Assembly: GCF_010731115.1 (NCBI RefSeq)
Contig: NZ_AP022616.1
Coordinates: forward strand, 992,001-1,056,000
DNA length: 64,000 bases
Direction of reading: 5' to 3'
DNA from: Mycolicibacterium phocaicum
GTDB lineage: Bacteria; Actinomycetota; Actinomycetes; Mycobacteriales; Mycobacteriaceae
In this document: in pieces, positions 9,353 to 21,135 of the stretch
How positions within the stretch are numbered: the first letter of the stretch is position 1
Layout: each line of letters opens with the position of its first letter
Made by a program: the position numbers and the translations under genes
The notes under the pieces: generated by a model
Told to the model about the DNA's origin: nothing
Seen by the model: only the letters and a program-made list of their open reading frames with translations
Database searches by the model: none

Positions 9353-10092
9353 AGCTGCTCCAGGAACGGCGGTTGGGCGGAATCAACGGGAACGGCGTGG
9401 TCGCCGAGTTGTGCGACGGGATGCGTGCGGTACTGCGGTGAGATCCACCAGGCGCGCAGCACCTGGTCGGCGGGCACGGCGGCGCGCCACGCGACGGATC
9501 GCACCACACCGCACGCCTGCAATTGCTCGAGGATCGAGACGGGTTCGGTGTTCTCGACGCCCACCAGTTCGGCGCCGATGTCGAGGACCAGCGCGCCGGC
9601 CACGGCGGGTGTGACGTCGGGGCCGGGCCCGATGCCGTCCACGCAGCCCTGTTCGGCCAACCGGCGCAGCAGCAGGTCCACGGTGCCCAGGCTGGTCGTC
9701 CGGGCCGCCATCCGCAGCCACTTCTCGTCGGTCGCCGCCGGTGGGGTCCAGTCGCTGTCGCGCCGGCCGATCCGGACCGGCTCGGGTTCGTACAGCTGCG
9801 AGGGTGTGCCCGTCACCGCGCACCGGCCACCGTCGGTGATCGTGACGGTCACGGCCACCAGCTGCCCCTCGAACCGGGCCACCGCGGCACCCAGATCGGC
9901 CTCGGACGGCATGGTCAGCCCGAAATAGTCCGCGGGTTCGGCGAGGTGGCGCCACAGCCACGCGGTGTCGACGGGCCGGCCCTGGTAGATCGGCACGGTC
10001 ACCGTCGGGTACGCACCAAGGCGGCCGACCAGTTCGGCGGGTGCGATCGCCACGACGTCCGGCGGCGGCGAAGGCATGCGAAAATCGGTCAC
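9349..10092 (-). CDS. fold-type-IV PLP-enzyme-like protein, possibly lacking the catalytic lysine
   Basis: About 247 residues. By eye, the order of segments follows the aminodeoxychorismate lyase/D-amino-acid transaminase fold: an N-terminal G-x-P-T-V...GRPVDTAWLWRHL block (FET...HLxRL in the family), a middle WLRMAART block, then ALVLDIGAELVGVENTEP and WWISPQYRTHPVAQL near the C-terminus. In active relatives the WL-x3-A-K-T lysine holds PLP; here that position reads R (AART), with the nearest lysine seven residues earlier. It is the first gene of the murL-murD2 operon. Start uncertain: TTG 10101, GTG 10092 or ATG 10077. GTG 10092 lies 9 nt after a TAGAAT -10-like hexamer (minus strand, 10107-10102). 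Confidence 0.6.
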   Translation of the reverse strand: MTDFRMPSPPPDVVAIAPAELVGRLGAYPTVTVPIYQGRPVDTAWLWRHLAEPADYFGLTMPSEADLGAAVARFEGQLVAVTVTITDGGRCAVTGTPSQLYEPEPVRIGRRDSDWTPPAATDEKWLRMAARTTSLGTVDLLLRRLAEQGCVDGIGPGPDVTPAVAGALVLDIGAELVGVENTEPVSILEQLQACGVVRSVAWRAAVPADQVLRAWWISPQYRTHPVAQLGDHAVPVDSAQPPFLEQL

Positions 10093-10129
10093 TATCAGCA
10101 AATTCTATCCCATGGGAGGGAGCACCCAG

Positions 10130-10580
10130 GTGGGGGTGATCCGGCTCACCGAAGCCGACTGGCGGGTGTTCGCGGCCCTGCGGCTGCGCGCGCTGGCCGA
10201 TTCCGCGGGGACCGACGATGCCGAATACCGCACCGAGATGAGCTTCACCGGGACACAGTGGCGCCGGCGGCTGCGGGCGCATGCCCAGTTCGCCGTGGCT
10301 CACGAGGACCGGCTGGTGGGCCTGATCGCGGCGCATCGGTCCAGTCCGAGCTCGGTGTACCTCTACTCGCTGTGGACCGATCCGGCCGCCCGTGGCCACG
10401 GGGTGGCGCGCACGCTGCTGTCCGCGGCCATCGACTGGGGCCGCGGCCTGGGCGCGCAGATCGTGACCCTGCGGGTGCACCGCGACAACACCGCCGCGCT
10501 CGGGGTCTACCGCGCCTTCGGGTTTGTCGCCACGGCCGACCCGGCCGAGGGCTCCCAAAGCTCCGGCCCGGCAGACGAAC

Positions 10581-10606
<26 letters not shown>
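10130..10606 (+). CDS. GNAT-family N-acetyltransferase
   Basis: A 158-residue single GNAT domain with the acetyl-CoA-binding motif A around LWTDPAARGHGVARTLL (R/QxxGxG/A) and a C-terminal motif-B-like VYRAFGF. The substrate is unknown. The open frame begins at 10076 inside the divergent gene. I place the start at GTG 10130, about 10 nt after GGGAGGG (10114-10120). It is divergent from the murL operon, and its 3' end overlaps the convergent PH-domain gene by 26 bp. Confidence 0.85.
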
Positions 10607-12795
<2,189 letters not shown>

Positions 12796-12840
12796 CTCCA
12801 CCACCCTTGCCGTGGCCACATCAGGGCCATCTTGATCACC

Positions 12841-12861
12841 TACCAGTATGAACCACTGGTA
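12841..12861. promoter_or_regulatory. inverted repeat upstream of ribBA
   Basis: Perfect 7-bp arms TACCAGT (12841-12847) and ACTGGTA (12855-12861) flank a 7-base spacer, 46-66 bp upstream of the ribBA ATG. There is no T-run, and the short gap to ribE carries no FMN-riboswitch fold that I can recognise. It may be an operator or a small leader hairpin. Function not established. Confidence 0.45.
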
Positions 12862-12913
12862 CAGGCCGACTTACTCCCGCCGGTCCGCTCAGCGGACACG
12901 GCATGACCGGGCG

Positions 12914-13522
12914 CTACTGCGCCGGGGTGAGCAGCCGTTCGACGTATTTGGCGATGACGTCGACTTCCAGGTTCACCGTGGTCCCCACCGGGGCCCGGCC
13001 CAGCGTCGTCAGCTGCAACGTCGTTGGGATCAGAGAGATCTCGAACCAGTCGCCCTGCTCGTCGCGGCCCAAGCCCGACACCGTCAGGGACACCCCGTCG
13101 ACGGTGATGGAGCCCTTCTCGACGACATAGCGGGCCAGCTGCGGCGGCAGCGCGATGCGCACGACCTCCCAGTGCTCCGACGGTGTGCGCGACAGCACAG
13201 TGCCCGTCCCGTCGACGTGACCCTGGACGATGTGCCCGCCCAGCCGGCTGTTGATCGCTGCGGCGCGCTCGAGGTTGACCCGTCCCCCGACCTCGACGCC
13301 GGCCAGGCTGGACCGGTTGAGGGTCTCGGCCATCACATCGGCCGAGAAGGCGCCGTCGGGCAGCACGTCGACGACGGTCAGGCACACGCCGTTCACCGCG
13401 ATCGAGTCACCGTGCCCGGCATCAGTGGTGACCAACGGGCCGCGGATGACGAACCGGGCCGCGTCGGCCAGTTGGTCCTTGCTGACGATCTCGCCGAGCT
13501 CTTCGACAATGCCGGTGAACAT
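12914..13522 (-). CDS. ribE: riboflavin synthase
   Basis: Dismutates two ribityllumazine molecules to riboflavin. The 202-residue protein begins with the invariant MFTGIVEELG and has two lumazine-binding barrel repeats, the second starting near GGHIVQGHVDGTG. It is the orthologue of the mycobacterial gene also called ribC. It is followed by ribBA on the same strand after a 118-bp gap and preceded by a GNAT gene 9 bp upstream. Confidence 0.96.
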   Translation of the reverse strand: MFTGIVEELGEIVSKDQLADAARFVIRGPLVTTDAGHGDSIAVNGVCLTVVDVLPDGAFSADVMAETLNRSSLAGVEVGGRVNLERAAAINSRLGGHIVQGHVDGTGTVLSRTPSEHWEVVRIALPPQLARYVVEKGSITVDGVSLTVSGLGRDEQGDWFEISLIPTTLQLTTLGRAPVGTTVNLEVDVIAKYVERLLTPAQ

Positions 13523-13531
13523 GGCCTCAGC

Positions 13532-14014
13532 TTAAAGCTGCTTCTCGCCGAAGTAGTGCGCCACCGGGTTGCCGTTGAAATTCGCGATCGGCCGGTACCC
13601 CTCCGACTCGTACAGCCGCTGGGCATGGGGTTGACGTGAGCCGGTGTCGAGCCTGGCTACCGTGTAACCCAGCCCGCGGGCGGCGTCCTCCAAGGCCCGC
13701 AACAGGATTCGCGCGAGGACCTGCCCACGCGCCTCGGGTGCCACGTACATGCGCTTGATCTCGCAGGTCCCGTCGGGCAGCCGCTTGAGCCCGCCACCGC
13801 ACACCGGTCGGCCGTCACGGTATCCGGCCAGGTAGACGCCGTGCGGCGGGCCGAGTTCGGCCGGTCCGGCCTTCGGCATGTTCGGCGCGTTGAGATCGAG
13901 TCCGCTCCGGACGTCGGCATACAGCTCGGCCATCTCGGCCTCCATTGCGCCCACCAGTGCCGCGCCGTCCCCGATATCGATCGGAACCGCCCGAAATTCG
14001 AGTTCAGCAACCAT
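13532..14014 (-). CDS. GNAT-family N-acetyltransferase
   Basis: About 160 residues from ATG 14014; the open frame extends to 14062, but MVAELEFRAVP is the natural N-terminus. The acetyl-CoA motif A is MYVAPEARGQVLARILLRAL, followed by LDTGSRQPHAQRLYESEGYRPI, the typical C-terminal pattern in which a product or partner tyrosine precedes GY. It lies 9 bp upstream of ribE on the same strand, so it is likely co-transcribed with it. Substrate unknown. Confidence 0.88.
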   Translation of the reverse strand: MVAELEFRAVPIDIGDGAALVGAMEAEMAELYADVRSGLDLNAPNMPKAGPAELGPPHGVYLAGYRDGRPVCGGGLKRLPDGTCEIKRMYVAPEARGQVLARILLRALEDAARGLGYTVARLDTGSRQPHAQRLYESEGYRPIANFNGNPVAHYFGEKQL

Positions 14015-14066
14015 GGTTGTGGTTCTACAGGCCGATCGAGGCAACTTGTTAGTCGGGCGCACCTAT

Positions 14067-14072
14067 TACGAT
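14067..14072 (+). promoter_or_regulatory. -10 hexamer of a leaderless lprG promoter
   Basis: TACGAT is followed by exactly 7 nt and then the ATG at 14080, so transcription would start at or next to the start codon. The same TANNNT plus 6-7 nt spacing recurs at several other genes of this window. Confidence 0.65.
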
Positions 14073-14079
14073 GCAGGAC

Positions 14080-14796
14080 ATGCAGACGCGCAAACGCTCC
14101 GCCATGCTTGTTTCCCTACTCTCCACCGTGATGGCCGGGGTGCTCCTGGTCTCCGGTTGCTCGAAGTCCGAAGAGTCCAAGACCCCGCTGCCCGAGGCCG
14201 CGCCGCTGCTCAAGCAGTCCGCCGACACCACCCGTGGCCAGCAGAGTGTGCACCTCGTGCTCCTCGTCAACGGCAAGATCGCCAAGATGACGGTCACCAA
14301 GCTGACTGGTGACATGACGCTCACCCCGGCCGTCGCCGGCCAGGGCAAGGCCAACCTGTCGGTCGGCGGCATGGGCGTCCAGGACGCGCCGTTCGTCGTC
14401 TACGACAACCACCTGTACGCCTCGCTGTCGTCCGGTGGCCCGCTGTCCGACTTCGGGCCCGCCGACGCCATCTACGACATCTCGGCGATCCTGCGTCCGG
14501 AGACCGGCCTGGCCAACATCCTGGACAACTTCACCGACGCCAAGGCCGTGGGCCGCGAGGACATCAACGGCGTGAAGACCGTCAAGGTCACCGGCACCGT
14601 CAGCGCCGAGGCCGTCAACAAGATCGCCCCGCAGCTGAAGGTCACCTCCGCACTGCCGGGCACCGCCTGGATCGAAGAGGGCGGCAACCACCAGCTGGCA
14701 CAGGCGCAGCTGGAGACCAGCCCGGGCAACAACCTGCAGATGACGCTGACCGACTGGGGTAAGCCGGTCACCGTCAACAAGCCCGACGTTCAGTAA
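14080..14796 (+). CDS. lprG: lipoprotein LprG
   Basis: LprG is a periplasmic acylated lipoprotein whose hydrophobic pocket carries triacylated glycolipids and triacylglycerol to the outer envelope, working with the adjacent P55 exporter. The signal peptide ends in the lipobox LVSGC with the lipidated cysteine at residue 27. The mature part shows the LppX/LprAFG fold sequence ([33 protein letters not shown]). I use ATG 14080 rather than 14071 because of the leaderless promoter. Its TAA stop shares one base with the ATG of the transporter gene. Confidence 0.95.
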   Translation: MQTRKRSAMLVSLLSTVMAGVLLVSGCSKSEESKTPLPEAAPLLKQSADTTRGQQSVHLVLLVNGKIAKMTVTKLTGDMTLTPAVAGQGKANLSVGGMGVQDAPFVVYDNHLYASLSSGGPLSDFGPADAIYDISAILRPETGLANILDNFTDAKAVGREDINGVKTVKVTGTVSAEAVNKIAPQLKVTSALPGTAWIEEGGNHQLAQAQLETSPGNNLQMTLTDWGKPVTVNKPDVQ

Positions 14797-16373
14797 TGGC
14801 CGGGGGTAGCAACCGCCACGTCGCCATAGCCGCAGGCAGTCTCGCGGTCCTGCTCGGCGCGCTCGACACTTATGTCGTCGTGACGATCATGACCGACATG
14901 ATGAAGGACCCGCCGGACGGGATCGGCATCCCGATCAACAAGATCCAGCAGGTCACGCCCGTGGTCACGTGGTACCTGCTGGGCTACATCGCGGCGATGC
15001 CACTGCTGGGCCGGGCCTCCGACCGCTTCGGCCGCAAGCTGGTGCTCCAGGCGAGCCTCGCGCTGTTCGCGGTCGGCTCGATCGTCACGGCGATTGCCGG
15101 CATGTTCGCCCCGGCGAACGAGATGGTCGAGCCGCTGATCCAGCTGATCGTCGGCCGGACCATCCAGGGCGTCGCCAGTGGCGCGCTGCTGCCGGTGACG
15201 CTCGCGCTGGCCGCCGATCTGTGGGCCGCGCGCAACCGCGCCGGTGTGCTGGGCGGTATCGGTGCCGCGCAGGAGCTGGGCAGCGTGCTCGGCCCGCTGT
15301 ACGGCGTGGCCGTGGTCTGGCTGCTGCACGACTGGCGCGATGTGTTCTGGATCAACGTGCCGCTGACCCTCGCGGCCATGGTGATGATCCACTTCAGCCT
15401 GCCGTCACGTGCCGAGACCGAGACGCCGGAGAAGATCGACGTCCTCGGCGGCGTGCTGCTGGCCGTCGCGCTCGGACTGGCGACGTGGGGTCTGTACAAC
15501 CCCAACCCGGACGGCAAGCAGGTGCTTCCGGAAAACGGCCCGCCGTTGCTGATCGCTGCCGCGGTCGTCGCGGTCGCGTTCTTCGTATGGGAGAAGATCG
15601 CCCGCACCAAGCTGATCGATCCGGTGGGTGTGCACTTCCGGCCGTTCCTGGCGGGCCTGGCGTCCTCGCTGTGCGCGGGCGCGGCGCTGATGGTGACGCT
15701 GGTCAACGTCGAGCTGTTCAGCCGCGGCGTGCTCGGCATCGACCAGTCTCACGCGGTCTTCAAGCTGGCCTGGTTCCTGGGCGCGCTGCCGGTCGGTGCG
15801 CTCGTCGGCGGGTGGATCGCCACCCGGGTCGGCGACCGGATCGTCGCCTTCGCCGGCCTGGTCATCGCGGCGGGCGCGTACCTGCTGGTGTCGCACTGGG
15901 ACATGAACGTGCTGGAGGCCACCCACGACCTCGTGGTCGTCTCGCTGCCGAAGCTGCCGACGGACCTGATCATCGCGGGCCTGGGCCTGGGTCTGGTCAT
16001 CGGACCGCTGACGTCGGCGACGCTGCGGGTGGTTCCGACCGCACAGCACGGCATCGCCTCGGCCGCCGTCGTGGTGTCCCGCATGATCGGCATGCTGATC
16101 GGCATGGCGGCGCTGTCGGCATGGGGTCTGTACAAGTTCAATCAGAACCTGGCGGCGCTGCCGCCGGCCAAGGGCGGCAGCCTTGCCGACGCGGCGGCCC
16201 AGATCGCGAAAAACGTGAAGACCGCGTACACCATGCAGTACAGCTCGATCTTCCTGATCACCGCCATCGTGTGTGTGGTGGGCGCGCTGGCCGGTCTGCT
16301 GATCGCCGGCCGCCACGAGCAGGCCGACGAACCGGAGACCGCGCCCGAGGTTGATCCGGCACCGGTGGCATAG
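14796..16373 (+). CDS. P55 major-facilitator exporter (Rv1410c-like)
   Basis: A 525-residue DHA2-type MFS protein with about 14 transmembrane segments. The loop motif [12 protein letters not shown] (about 69-80) is the canonical MFS motif A. In mycobacteria P55 and LprG are co-transcribed. They export triacylglycerol and lipoarabinomannan-related lipids and affect drug tolerance and surface composition. The ATG overlaps the lprG stop by one base, and a strong hairpin terminator follows 9 bp after the stop. Confidence 0.95.
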   Translation: MAGGSNRHVAIAAGSLAVLLGALDTYVVVTIMTDMMKDPPDGIGIPINKIQQVTPVVTWYLLGYIAAMPLLGRASDRFGRKLVLQASLALFAVGSIVTAIAGMFAPANEMVEPLIQLIVGRTIQGVASGALLPVTLALAADLWAARNRAGVLGGIGAAQELGSVLGPLYGVAVVWLLHDWRDVFWINVPLTLAAMVMIHFSLPSRAETETPEKIDVLGGVLLAVALGLATWGLYNPNPDGKQVLPENGPPLLIAAAVVAVAFFVWEKIARTKLIDPVGVHFRPFLAGLASSLCAGAALMVTLVNVELFSRGVLGIDQSHAVFKLAWFLGALPVGALVGGWIATRVGDRIVAFAGLVIAAGAYLLVSHWDMNVLEATHDLVVVSLPKLPTDLIIAGLGLGLVIGPLTSATLRVVPTAQHGIASAAVVVSRMIGMLIGMAALSAWGLYKFNQNLAALPPAKGGSLADAAAQIAKNVKTAYTMQYSSIFLITAIVCVVGALAGLLIAGRHEQADEPETAPEVDPAPVA

Positions 16374-16382
16374 GCCATAACG

Positions 16383-16422
16383 CAACGGAGCCGCAGAGTC
16401 GATCGACTCTGCGGCTCCGTTG
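16383..16422 (+). terminator. rho-independent-type hairpin after lprG-P55
   Basis: A perfect 18-bp inverted repeat (16383-16400 and 16405-16422) with loop GATC lies between the convergent P55 and 81-residue ORF. There is no long T-run, which is common for mycobacterial terminators. It can act in both directions. Confidence 0.85.
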
Positions 16423-16442
16423 TATCTGGCCTCTTTCCCGGG

Positions 16443-16688
16443 CTAGCAGCGTTCCAGACCTGGGCGCATCAGCACCACATTGGCCGGGATGTACGCCGGG
16501 GTCGGGGCGGGCGCGGGCGCGGAGTGGGACCCGTTCGCGTGGGCCGCGAGGCGCTCCAGCGCCACGTCCACGGCCTCGTCGAACTCTTCGACGACACTCA
16601 GCACCGCCCGTAAGGGCCGGCGGAACATCATGTCCTTGATGCCATCGTCACTCGGACGGAAGCTGAGCCAGTCCTGCAGTGCAGTCAT
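16443..16688 (-). CDS. small hypothetical protein
   Basis: An 81-residue protein, not recognised. It begins MTALQDWLSFRPSD, has an amphipathic helical middle (VLSVVEEFDEAVDVALERLAAHA) and a proline/alanine linker (SAPAPAPTPAYIPA), and ends in cysteine. There is no signal peptide or membrane segment. ATG 16688 is preceded by AAAGGA at good spacing, and codon use fits the genome, so I think it is real. It stands alone, convergent with P55 across the terminator. Confidence 0.6.
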   Translation of the reverse strand: MTALQDWLSFRPSDDGIKDMMFRRPLRAVLSVVEEFDEAVDVALERLAAHANGSHSAPAPAPTPAYIPANVVLMRPGLERC

Positions 16689-17016
16689 GCTCGTATCCTT
16701 TGCTCGTGATCACCTTCGCTCTAACAACATCGGTGAGCGCGATATTTCAGCCGGATCCAGGTGATCCGGTGTCTGTCCTCAATTTTACGGATGCGAAATC
16801 AGGGCTTCCTGCACGAATGTCGCGGCGTTGATCTCGAACTGATAACGATTAGCAAAACTAAAGATGGGCCGCGGTGAGCCCAATCACATTGGGCGCGACG
16901 GTGAATCGCACATCTCACGCATTTTGGGGAATCGGTTCGGGTCTGTCAGTCGGCCACTCTGCGCAGCCGAGCCGCCGCGGGCAGGCGCAAAAAGTTCGCT
17001 GGAAGCCCCCGAGCAA
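16689..17016. other. intergenic region downstream of ribD
   Basis: 328 bp without a credible gene; the long frames crossing it are shadows of ribD. Its right part is AT-richer than the surroundings. It contains a small hairpin, GCCCAA-TCACA-TTGGGC (16878-16894), 123 bp past the ribD stop, and must carry the promoter of the small gene at 16443-16688. Confidence 0.5.
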
Positions 17017-18027
17017 TCAGTTCGGCACCAGGCTGAGCCGGACGTCGGCACCGACGGTCGTGACGCCGTCGAACCGCCAGCGGCGGGCCTGTGCGATGGT
17101 CGACACCCCGGCGTCGTCGATCGCTGTGATGGGTCCGCCCAGCAGCGTCGGCGCCAGATACGCCAGAATCCGGTCCACGAGTCCCGCCCGGACGAACGCC
17201 CCGGCCAGGGTCGGACCGCCTTCGAGGATCACATCGGTGCGGTCCGACAGCGCCTGGAGCACCTCGAGCGGATCATGGGTCCGGATCACCATGGTCCGGG
17301 AATCGTCGTTCAGGACGTTGGCCTCCGACGAGATTTCGCGTTCCCCGACCACCACCCGCAGCGGCTGACGGGCCGTCGGGGTGCCGTCGGACCGACGGGC
17401 CGTCAGCGTCGGGTCATCGGCCAGCACCGTCCCGGTGCCGACGACGATGGCGTCGGCCACCGCACGGTGCCGATGCACGTCGGCCCGGGCCGCGGGGCCC
17501 GTGATCCACTGGCTGGTGCCGTCGGCGGCGGCGCTGCGCCCATCGAGGCTCGCCGCGAATTTCCATGTCACATGGGGCCGGCCGGTGCGCTGGCGGTGCA
17601 GCCACTCGCGCAGCGGGCCACCGCTGACCTCGTCGGCCAGGACGCCCGAGGACACCCGCACACCGGCGTCGGTCAGCCGCTGGGCGCCGCCCGCGGCCAC
17701 CGGATTGGGGTCGGCCACGGCGAACACCACGGCCGCCACCCCGGCGTCCAGCAGTGCGTCCACGCACGGGCCGGTGCGGCCCTGGTGGTTGCACGGCTCG
17801 AGCGTCACCACCGCGGTGCCGCCCGCGGCCCGGGTACCGGCCCGCCGCAGGGCCATGACCTCGGCGTGTGCCTCCCCCGGCGGCTGGGTCCCGCCGACGC
17901 CGGCCACCTCGCCGTCGCGGTCCAGGATCACCGCGCCGACCGGCGGGTTCGGGTAGGTGGTGCCTTTGACCGCGTCGGCCTGGCCGATGGCCAGTCGCAT
18001 GGCCGTCTCGATGGCCTCCGGCGTCAC
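17017..18027 (-). CDS. ribD: bifunctional diaminohydroxyphosphoribosylaminopyrimidine deaminase / 5-amino-6-(5-phosphoribosylamino)uracil reductase
   Basis: Catalyses steps 2 and 3 of riboflavin synthesis. The N-terminal zinc deaminase has [10 protein letters not shown] (zinc His and catalytic Glu) and [11 protein letters not shown] (zinc cysteines). The C-terminal DHFR-like reductase has [21 protein letters not shown]. 336 residues. The GTG start at 18027 overlaps the rpe stop by 4 bp, so it is co-translated with rpe, as in M. tuberculosis (ribG). Confidence 0.96.
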   Translation of the reverse strand: MTPEAIETAMRLAIGQADAVKGTTYPNPPVGAVILDRDGEVAGVGGTQPPGEAHAEVMALRRAGTRAAGGTAVVTLEPCNHQGRTGPCVDALLDAGVAAVVFAVADPNPVAAGGAQRLTDAGVRVSSGVLADEVSGGPLREWLHRQRTGRPHVTWKFAASLDGRSAAADGTSQWITGPAARADVHRHRAVADAIVVGTGTVLADDPTLTARRSDGTPTARQPLRVVVGEREISSEANVLNDDSRTMVIRTHDPLEVLQALSDRTDVILEGGPTLAGAFVRAGLVDRILAYLAPTLLGGPITAIDDAGVSTIAQARRWRFDGVTTVGADVRLSLVPN

Positions 18028-18701
18028 AGCACCAGGTGCGGTGACGCGGCCGCGGCCTGACGCCGCAGGGATTCCACCGCGGCACCCGGATCCGCCGCGT
18101 TGTACACCGCGGAACCCGCGACGAAGCAGTCCACACCGGCCGCGGCGGCGGCTTCGATGGTGTCGTCGTTGATGCCGCCGTCGATCTCGACGACCAGGGT
18201 CAGCTCACCGGAGTCGACCAGCCGGCGCACCGCGGTGACCTTGGGCAGCACCTCGGCGATGAACTTCTGTCCACCGAATCCCGGCTCGACCGACATCACC
18301 AGCAGGGTGTCGAAGTCGCGCAGGATGTCCAGGTAGGGCTCGATCGGGGTACCGGGTTTGACGGACAGGCCCGCCTTGGCGCCGGCCGCGCGGATGTCGC
18401 GGGCGACGGAGATCGGGTCATCGGTGGCCTCGGCGTGGAACGTCACGTTGTAGGCGCCGGCTTCGGCGTAGGCGGGGGCCCAGCGCTTGGGGTCCTCGAT
18501 CATCAGATGGCAGTCCATCGGGATGTCGGTGACCTTCAGCAGGCTCTCGACGACCGGCAGACCCAGCGTCAGGTTGGGGACGAAATGGTTGTCCATGACG
18601 TCGACGTGCAGCCAGTCGGCACCCTCGACCGCTGCCGTTTCTTCGGCGAGCCGGGCGAAGTCGGCGGAGAGGATGGACGGGGCGATCAGTGGTCCTGCCA
18701 T
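18024..18701 (-). CDS. rpe: ribulose-phosphate 3-epimerase
   Basis: A 225-residue TIM-barrel enzyme of the pentose-phosphate pathway interconverting ribulose-5-P and xylulose-5-P. All family motifs are present: [26 protein letters not shown] (metal-binding His/Asp), [13 protein letters not shown] and [11 protein letters not shown] 18701 gives the standard N-terminus; the frame extends further upstream but has no family match there. It lies 5 bp after the rsmB stop. Confidence 0.97.
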   Translation of the reverse strand: MAGPLIAPSILSADFARLAEETAAVEGADWLHVDVMDNHFVPNLTLGLPVVESLLKVTDIPMDCHLMIEDPKRWAPAYAEAGAYNVTFHAEATDDPISVARDIRAAGAKAGLSVKPGTPIEPYLDILRDFDTLLVMSVEPGFGGQKFIAEVLPKVTAVRRLVDSGELTLVVEIDGGINDDTIEAAAAAGVDCFVAGSAVYNAADPGAAVESLRRQAAAASPHLVL

Positions 18702-18706
18702 GGCGG

Positions 18707-20176
18707 TCAGACTACTTTGAGCGCGGCCGCGAACATCGCATCGGTGCCATGCCGATGTGGCCATAACTGCACATGTGGTCCGAGGCCGAGCCGATCGGCC
18801 GGGGCGAACAGCGGACGGGTGTCGATCTGTTCGACCGGCTGACGTCGCACCGCGTCGGCGATCACCCCGACGGTTTCGGCCAGGTGCGGCGAACACGTCG
18901 CGTACAGCACCACCCCACCGGGCCGGGTGAGTTTGATTGCCGCCGCGAGCAATTCACGCTGCAGCCGGGCCAGGCCCGGCACATCCGACGGCTGCCGGCG
19001 CCACCGCGCCTCGGGCCGCCGACGCAGCGCGCCCAGGCCGGTGCAGGGCGCGTCGACCAGCACCCGGTCGAAGGATCCGGGCTCCAGCCCCGACTCGCGG
19101 CCGTCGACCCGCAGCACCTCGACACCCATGCCGAGGGTGTTGCGCTCCACCAGGTCGGCGCGATGCTCCGTCGGTTCGACCGCGGTCACCGTGGCGCCGC
19201 ACTGCGCGGCGATGGCCGCGAGCATCGCGGTCTTGCCGCCGGGTCCCGAACACAGATCCAGCCAGCGGGTGTCGTTGCCCTCCAGCGGCACCTCGGTGAG
19301 GGCGCGGGCCACCAGCTGGCTGCCCTCGTCCTGCACCTGTGCCAGACCGTCGCGGATCGGGTCCAGCTGGCCGGGGTCGCCGCCGGGCAGGTACACCGCG
19401 TACGGCGAGAACCGGCCGACATCGCCGCCGGTCGCCGCGGCAAGCTCCTCGGCACTGATCTCGCCGGGGCGGGCCGCGAGGTGCACGACGGGGCGTTCGT
19501 CGTCGCTGGTGAGCATCGCGTCGAGCTCCCCCGCATCGGCGCCGAGTGCGTCGGCGAATGACTGCGCCACCCAGCGCGGGTGCGCATGCGTGAACGCGGT
19601 GTGGCCGATCGGGTCGGCGGCGGCCGACGGCGCGAGCTCGGCCACCCAGGCGGCCTCATCCTTGCTCGCGATGGTGCGCAGCACGCCGTTGACGAAACCC
19701 GCACGCACCGAATCGAATTCGATGCCGGCCTGCTCGACGGTCGTGTCCACCGCGGCGTGGGCGTCGACGCGGGTGCGCAGCAGCTGGTAGGCGCCGAGCC
19801 GCAGCAGGTCGAGCAGGACCGGGTCGATCCGGTCGGTGGGCCGCCCGGCGGCGCTCTCGATCACCGCGTCGAGCAGCCCGACGCAGCGGCAGGTGCCGTA
19901 GGTCAGCTCGGTGGCGAAAGCCGCGTCGCGGCCGGTGATGTCGCGCTCGCGCAGGATGGCCGGCAGCGCGAGGTTGGCGTAGGCATCGCGCTGCGACACC
20001 GCGCGCAGCACGTCGAACGCGGCCCGGCGGGCCGGATCGAGCGGCTTGCGGCGCGGGCCGCGTGGCGCCTGCGACCGGCTCGGCTGGCGGTCCTGACGGT
20101 CCCGGCCACCCGCGAGGCCCTGGTTGTTGGGACGACCCTGCCGGCCCCCGCGCCCATTGTTACCGCGTTCAGTCAC
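18707..20176 (-). CDS. rsmB: 16S rRNA (cytosine-967-C5)-methyltransferase RsmB
   Basis: 489 residues: a basic, low-complexity N-terminus of ~45 residues ([15 protein letters not shown]...), a NusB-like RNA-binding domain ([15 protein letters not shown]...), then a SAM-dependent RNA methyltransferase domain with [19 protein letters not shown] and [10 protein letters not shown], which carry the two family cysteines. The GTG at 20176 overlaps the fmt stop (GTGA), the usual fmt-fmu arrangement; the longer upstream frame is inside fmt. Confidence 0.95.
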   Translation of the reverse strand: MTERGNNGRGGRQGRPNNQGLAGGRDRQDRQPSRSQAPRGPRRKPLDPARRAAFDVLRAVSQRDAYANLALPAILRERDITGRDAAFATELTYGTCRCVGLLDAVIESAAGRPTDRIDPVLLDLLRLGAYQLLRTRVDAHAAVDTTVEQAGIEFDSVRAGFVNGVLRTIASKDEAAWVAELAPSAAADPIGHTAFTHAHPRWVAQSFADALGADAGELDAMLTSDDERPVVHLAARPGEISAEELAAATGGDVGRFSPYAVYLPGGDPGQLDPIRDGLAQVQDEGSQLVARALTEVPLEGNDTRWLDLCSGPGGKTAMLAAIAAQCGATVTAVEPTEHRADLVERNTLGMGVEVLRVDGRESGLEPGSFDRVLVDAPCTGLGALRRRPEARWRRQPSDVPGLARLQRELLAAAIKLTRPGGVVLYATCSPHLAETVGVIADAVRRQPVEQIDTRPLFAPADRLGLGPHVQLWPHRHGTDAMFAAALKVV

Positions 20177-21099
20177 CGGGCCACCACACCTTCGTCCAGC
20201 CGGGCACCGCGCGCCCAGTCCGCCGCATTCATCAGTTTCTTCCCCGGCGGTTGCACCATGCCCAGACGCACCGGAGTGCTCCCGGTGCCGACCAGCACGC
20301 CCGACTTCTGCACCCGAATTGCCCCGGGCGCCAACGGTTCTGCCTCGACCGGAACCACCGGCCCGAGCTTCACCCGCAGGTCGCCGATCTCGGTCCAGGC
20401 GCCCGGATTCGGCGTGACCGCGCGGATGCGGCGGTCGACGACGTGCGCCGGCAGGTCCCAGCGCACCCGCGCGTCCTCGACGGTGACCTTGGGCGCGATC
20501 GTCACGCCGTCTGTGGGCTGCGGCACCGCGGTCAGCGCACCGTCCTCGACACCGTCGAGCGTCGACTCCAGCAGACCGGCGCCGGCGTCGGCCAGTCGGG
20601 CCAGCACGTCGCCCGCGGTGTCGATGGGTCGCACCGTCTCGGTCAGCACGCCGTACACCGGGCCGGAGTCCAGGGCGCGTTCGATCTGGAAGGTGGTGGC
20701 GCCGGTCACCTCGTCGCCCGCCGCGATGGCGGCCTGCACCGGGGCGGCACCGCGCCACGCCGGCAGCACCGAGAAGTGCAGGTTGATCCAGCCCAGGCGG
20801 GGCACCGCCAGCAGCTCGTCCCGCAGCAGCGCACCGTAGGCGACGACGGCGCAGCAGTCGGGGGCCAGCTCGGCGAGTTCGGCGACGAACTCGGGCTCAT
20901 TGGGCTTGGCGGGCCGCAGCACCGGAATACCTTCGGCGAGAGCGAGTTCCGCGACCGGGGACGGCGCGGGCTTGCCGCGGCGACCGGAGGCCGCGTCCGG
21001 ACGGGTCAGCACCGCGACCACCTCATGGCGGGGCGACGCGATGAGCCGACGCAATGACGGCAGCGCGGGTTCCGGGGTTCCGGCGAAGACGATACGCAC
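20173..21099 (-). CDS. fmt: methionyl-tRNA formyltransferase
   Basis: Formylates initiator Met-tRNA using 10-formyl-tetrahydrofolate. The 308 residues have the Rossmann N-terminus [16 protein letters not shown], the catalytic [20 protein letters not shown] region and the C-terminal OB-fold (VRVQKSG-type strand [13 protein letters not shown]). It sits 36 bp after priA and is coupled to rsmB by overlap. Confidence 0.97.
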   Translation of the reverse strand: MRIVFAGTPEPALPSLRRLIASPRHEVVAVLTRPDAASGRRGKPAPSPVAELALAEGIPVLRPAKPNEPEFVAELAELAPDCCAVVAYGALLRDELLAVPRLGWINLHFSVLPAWRGAAPVQAAIAAGDEVTGATTFQIERALDSGPVYGVLTETVRPIDTAGDVLARLADAGAGLLESTLDGVEDGALTAVPQPTDGVTIAPKVTVEDARVRWDLPAHVVDRRIRAVTPNPGAWTEIGDLRVKLGPVVPVEAEPLAPGAIRVQKSGVLVGTGSTPVRLGMVQPPGKKLMNAADWARGARLDEGVVAR

Positions 21100-21135
21100 G
21101 ATCCACCAGGCTACTTGTGCAGCGGCCGAACCTTC

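Noticed and set aside
12796..12913. FMN riboswitch before ribBA
   Set aside because: The gap is too short and lacks the conserved RFN sequence blocks; only a 7-bp inverted repeat is present.
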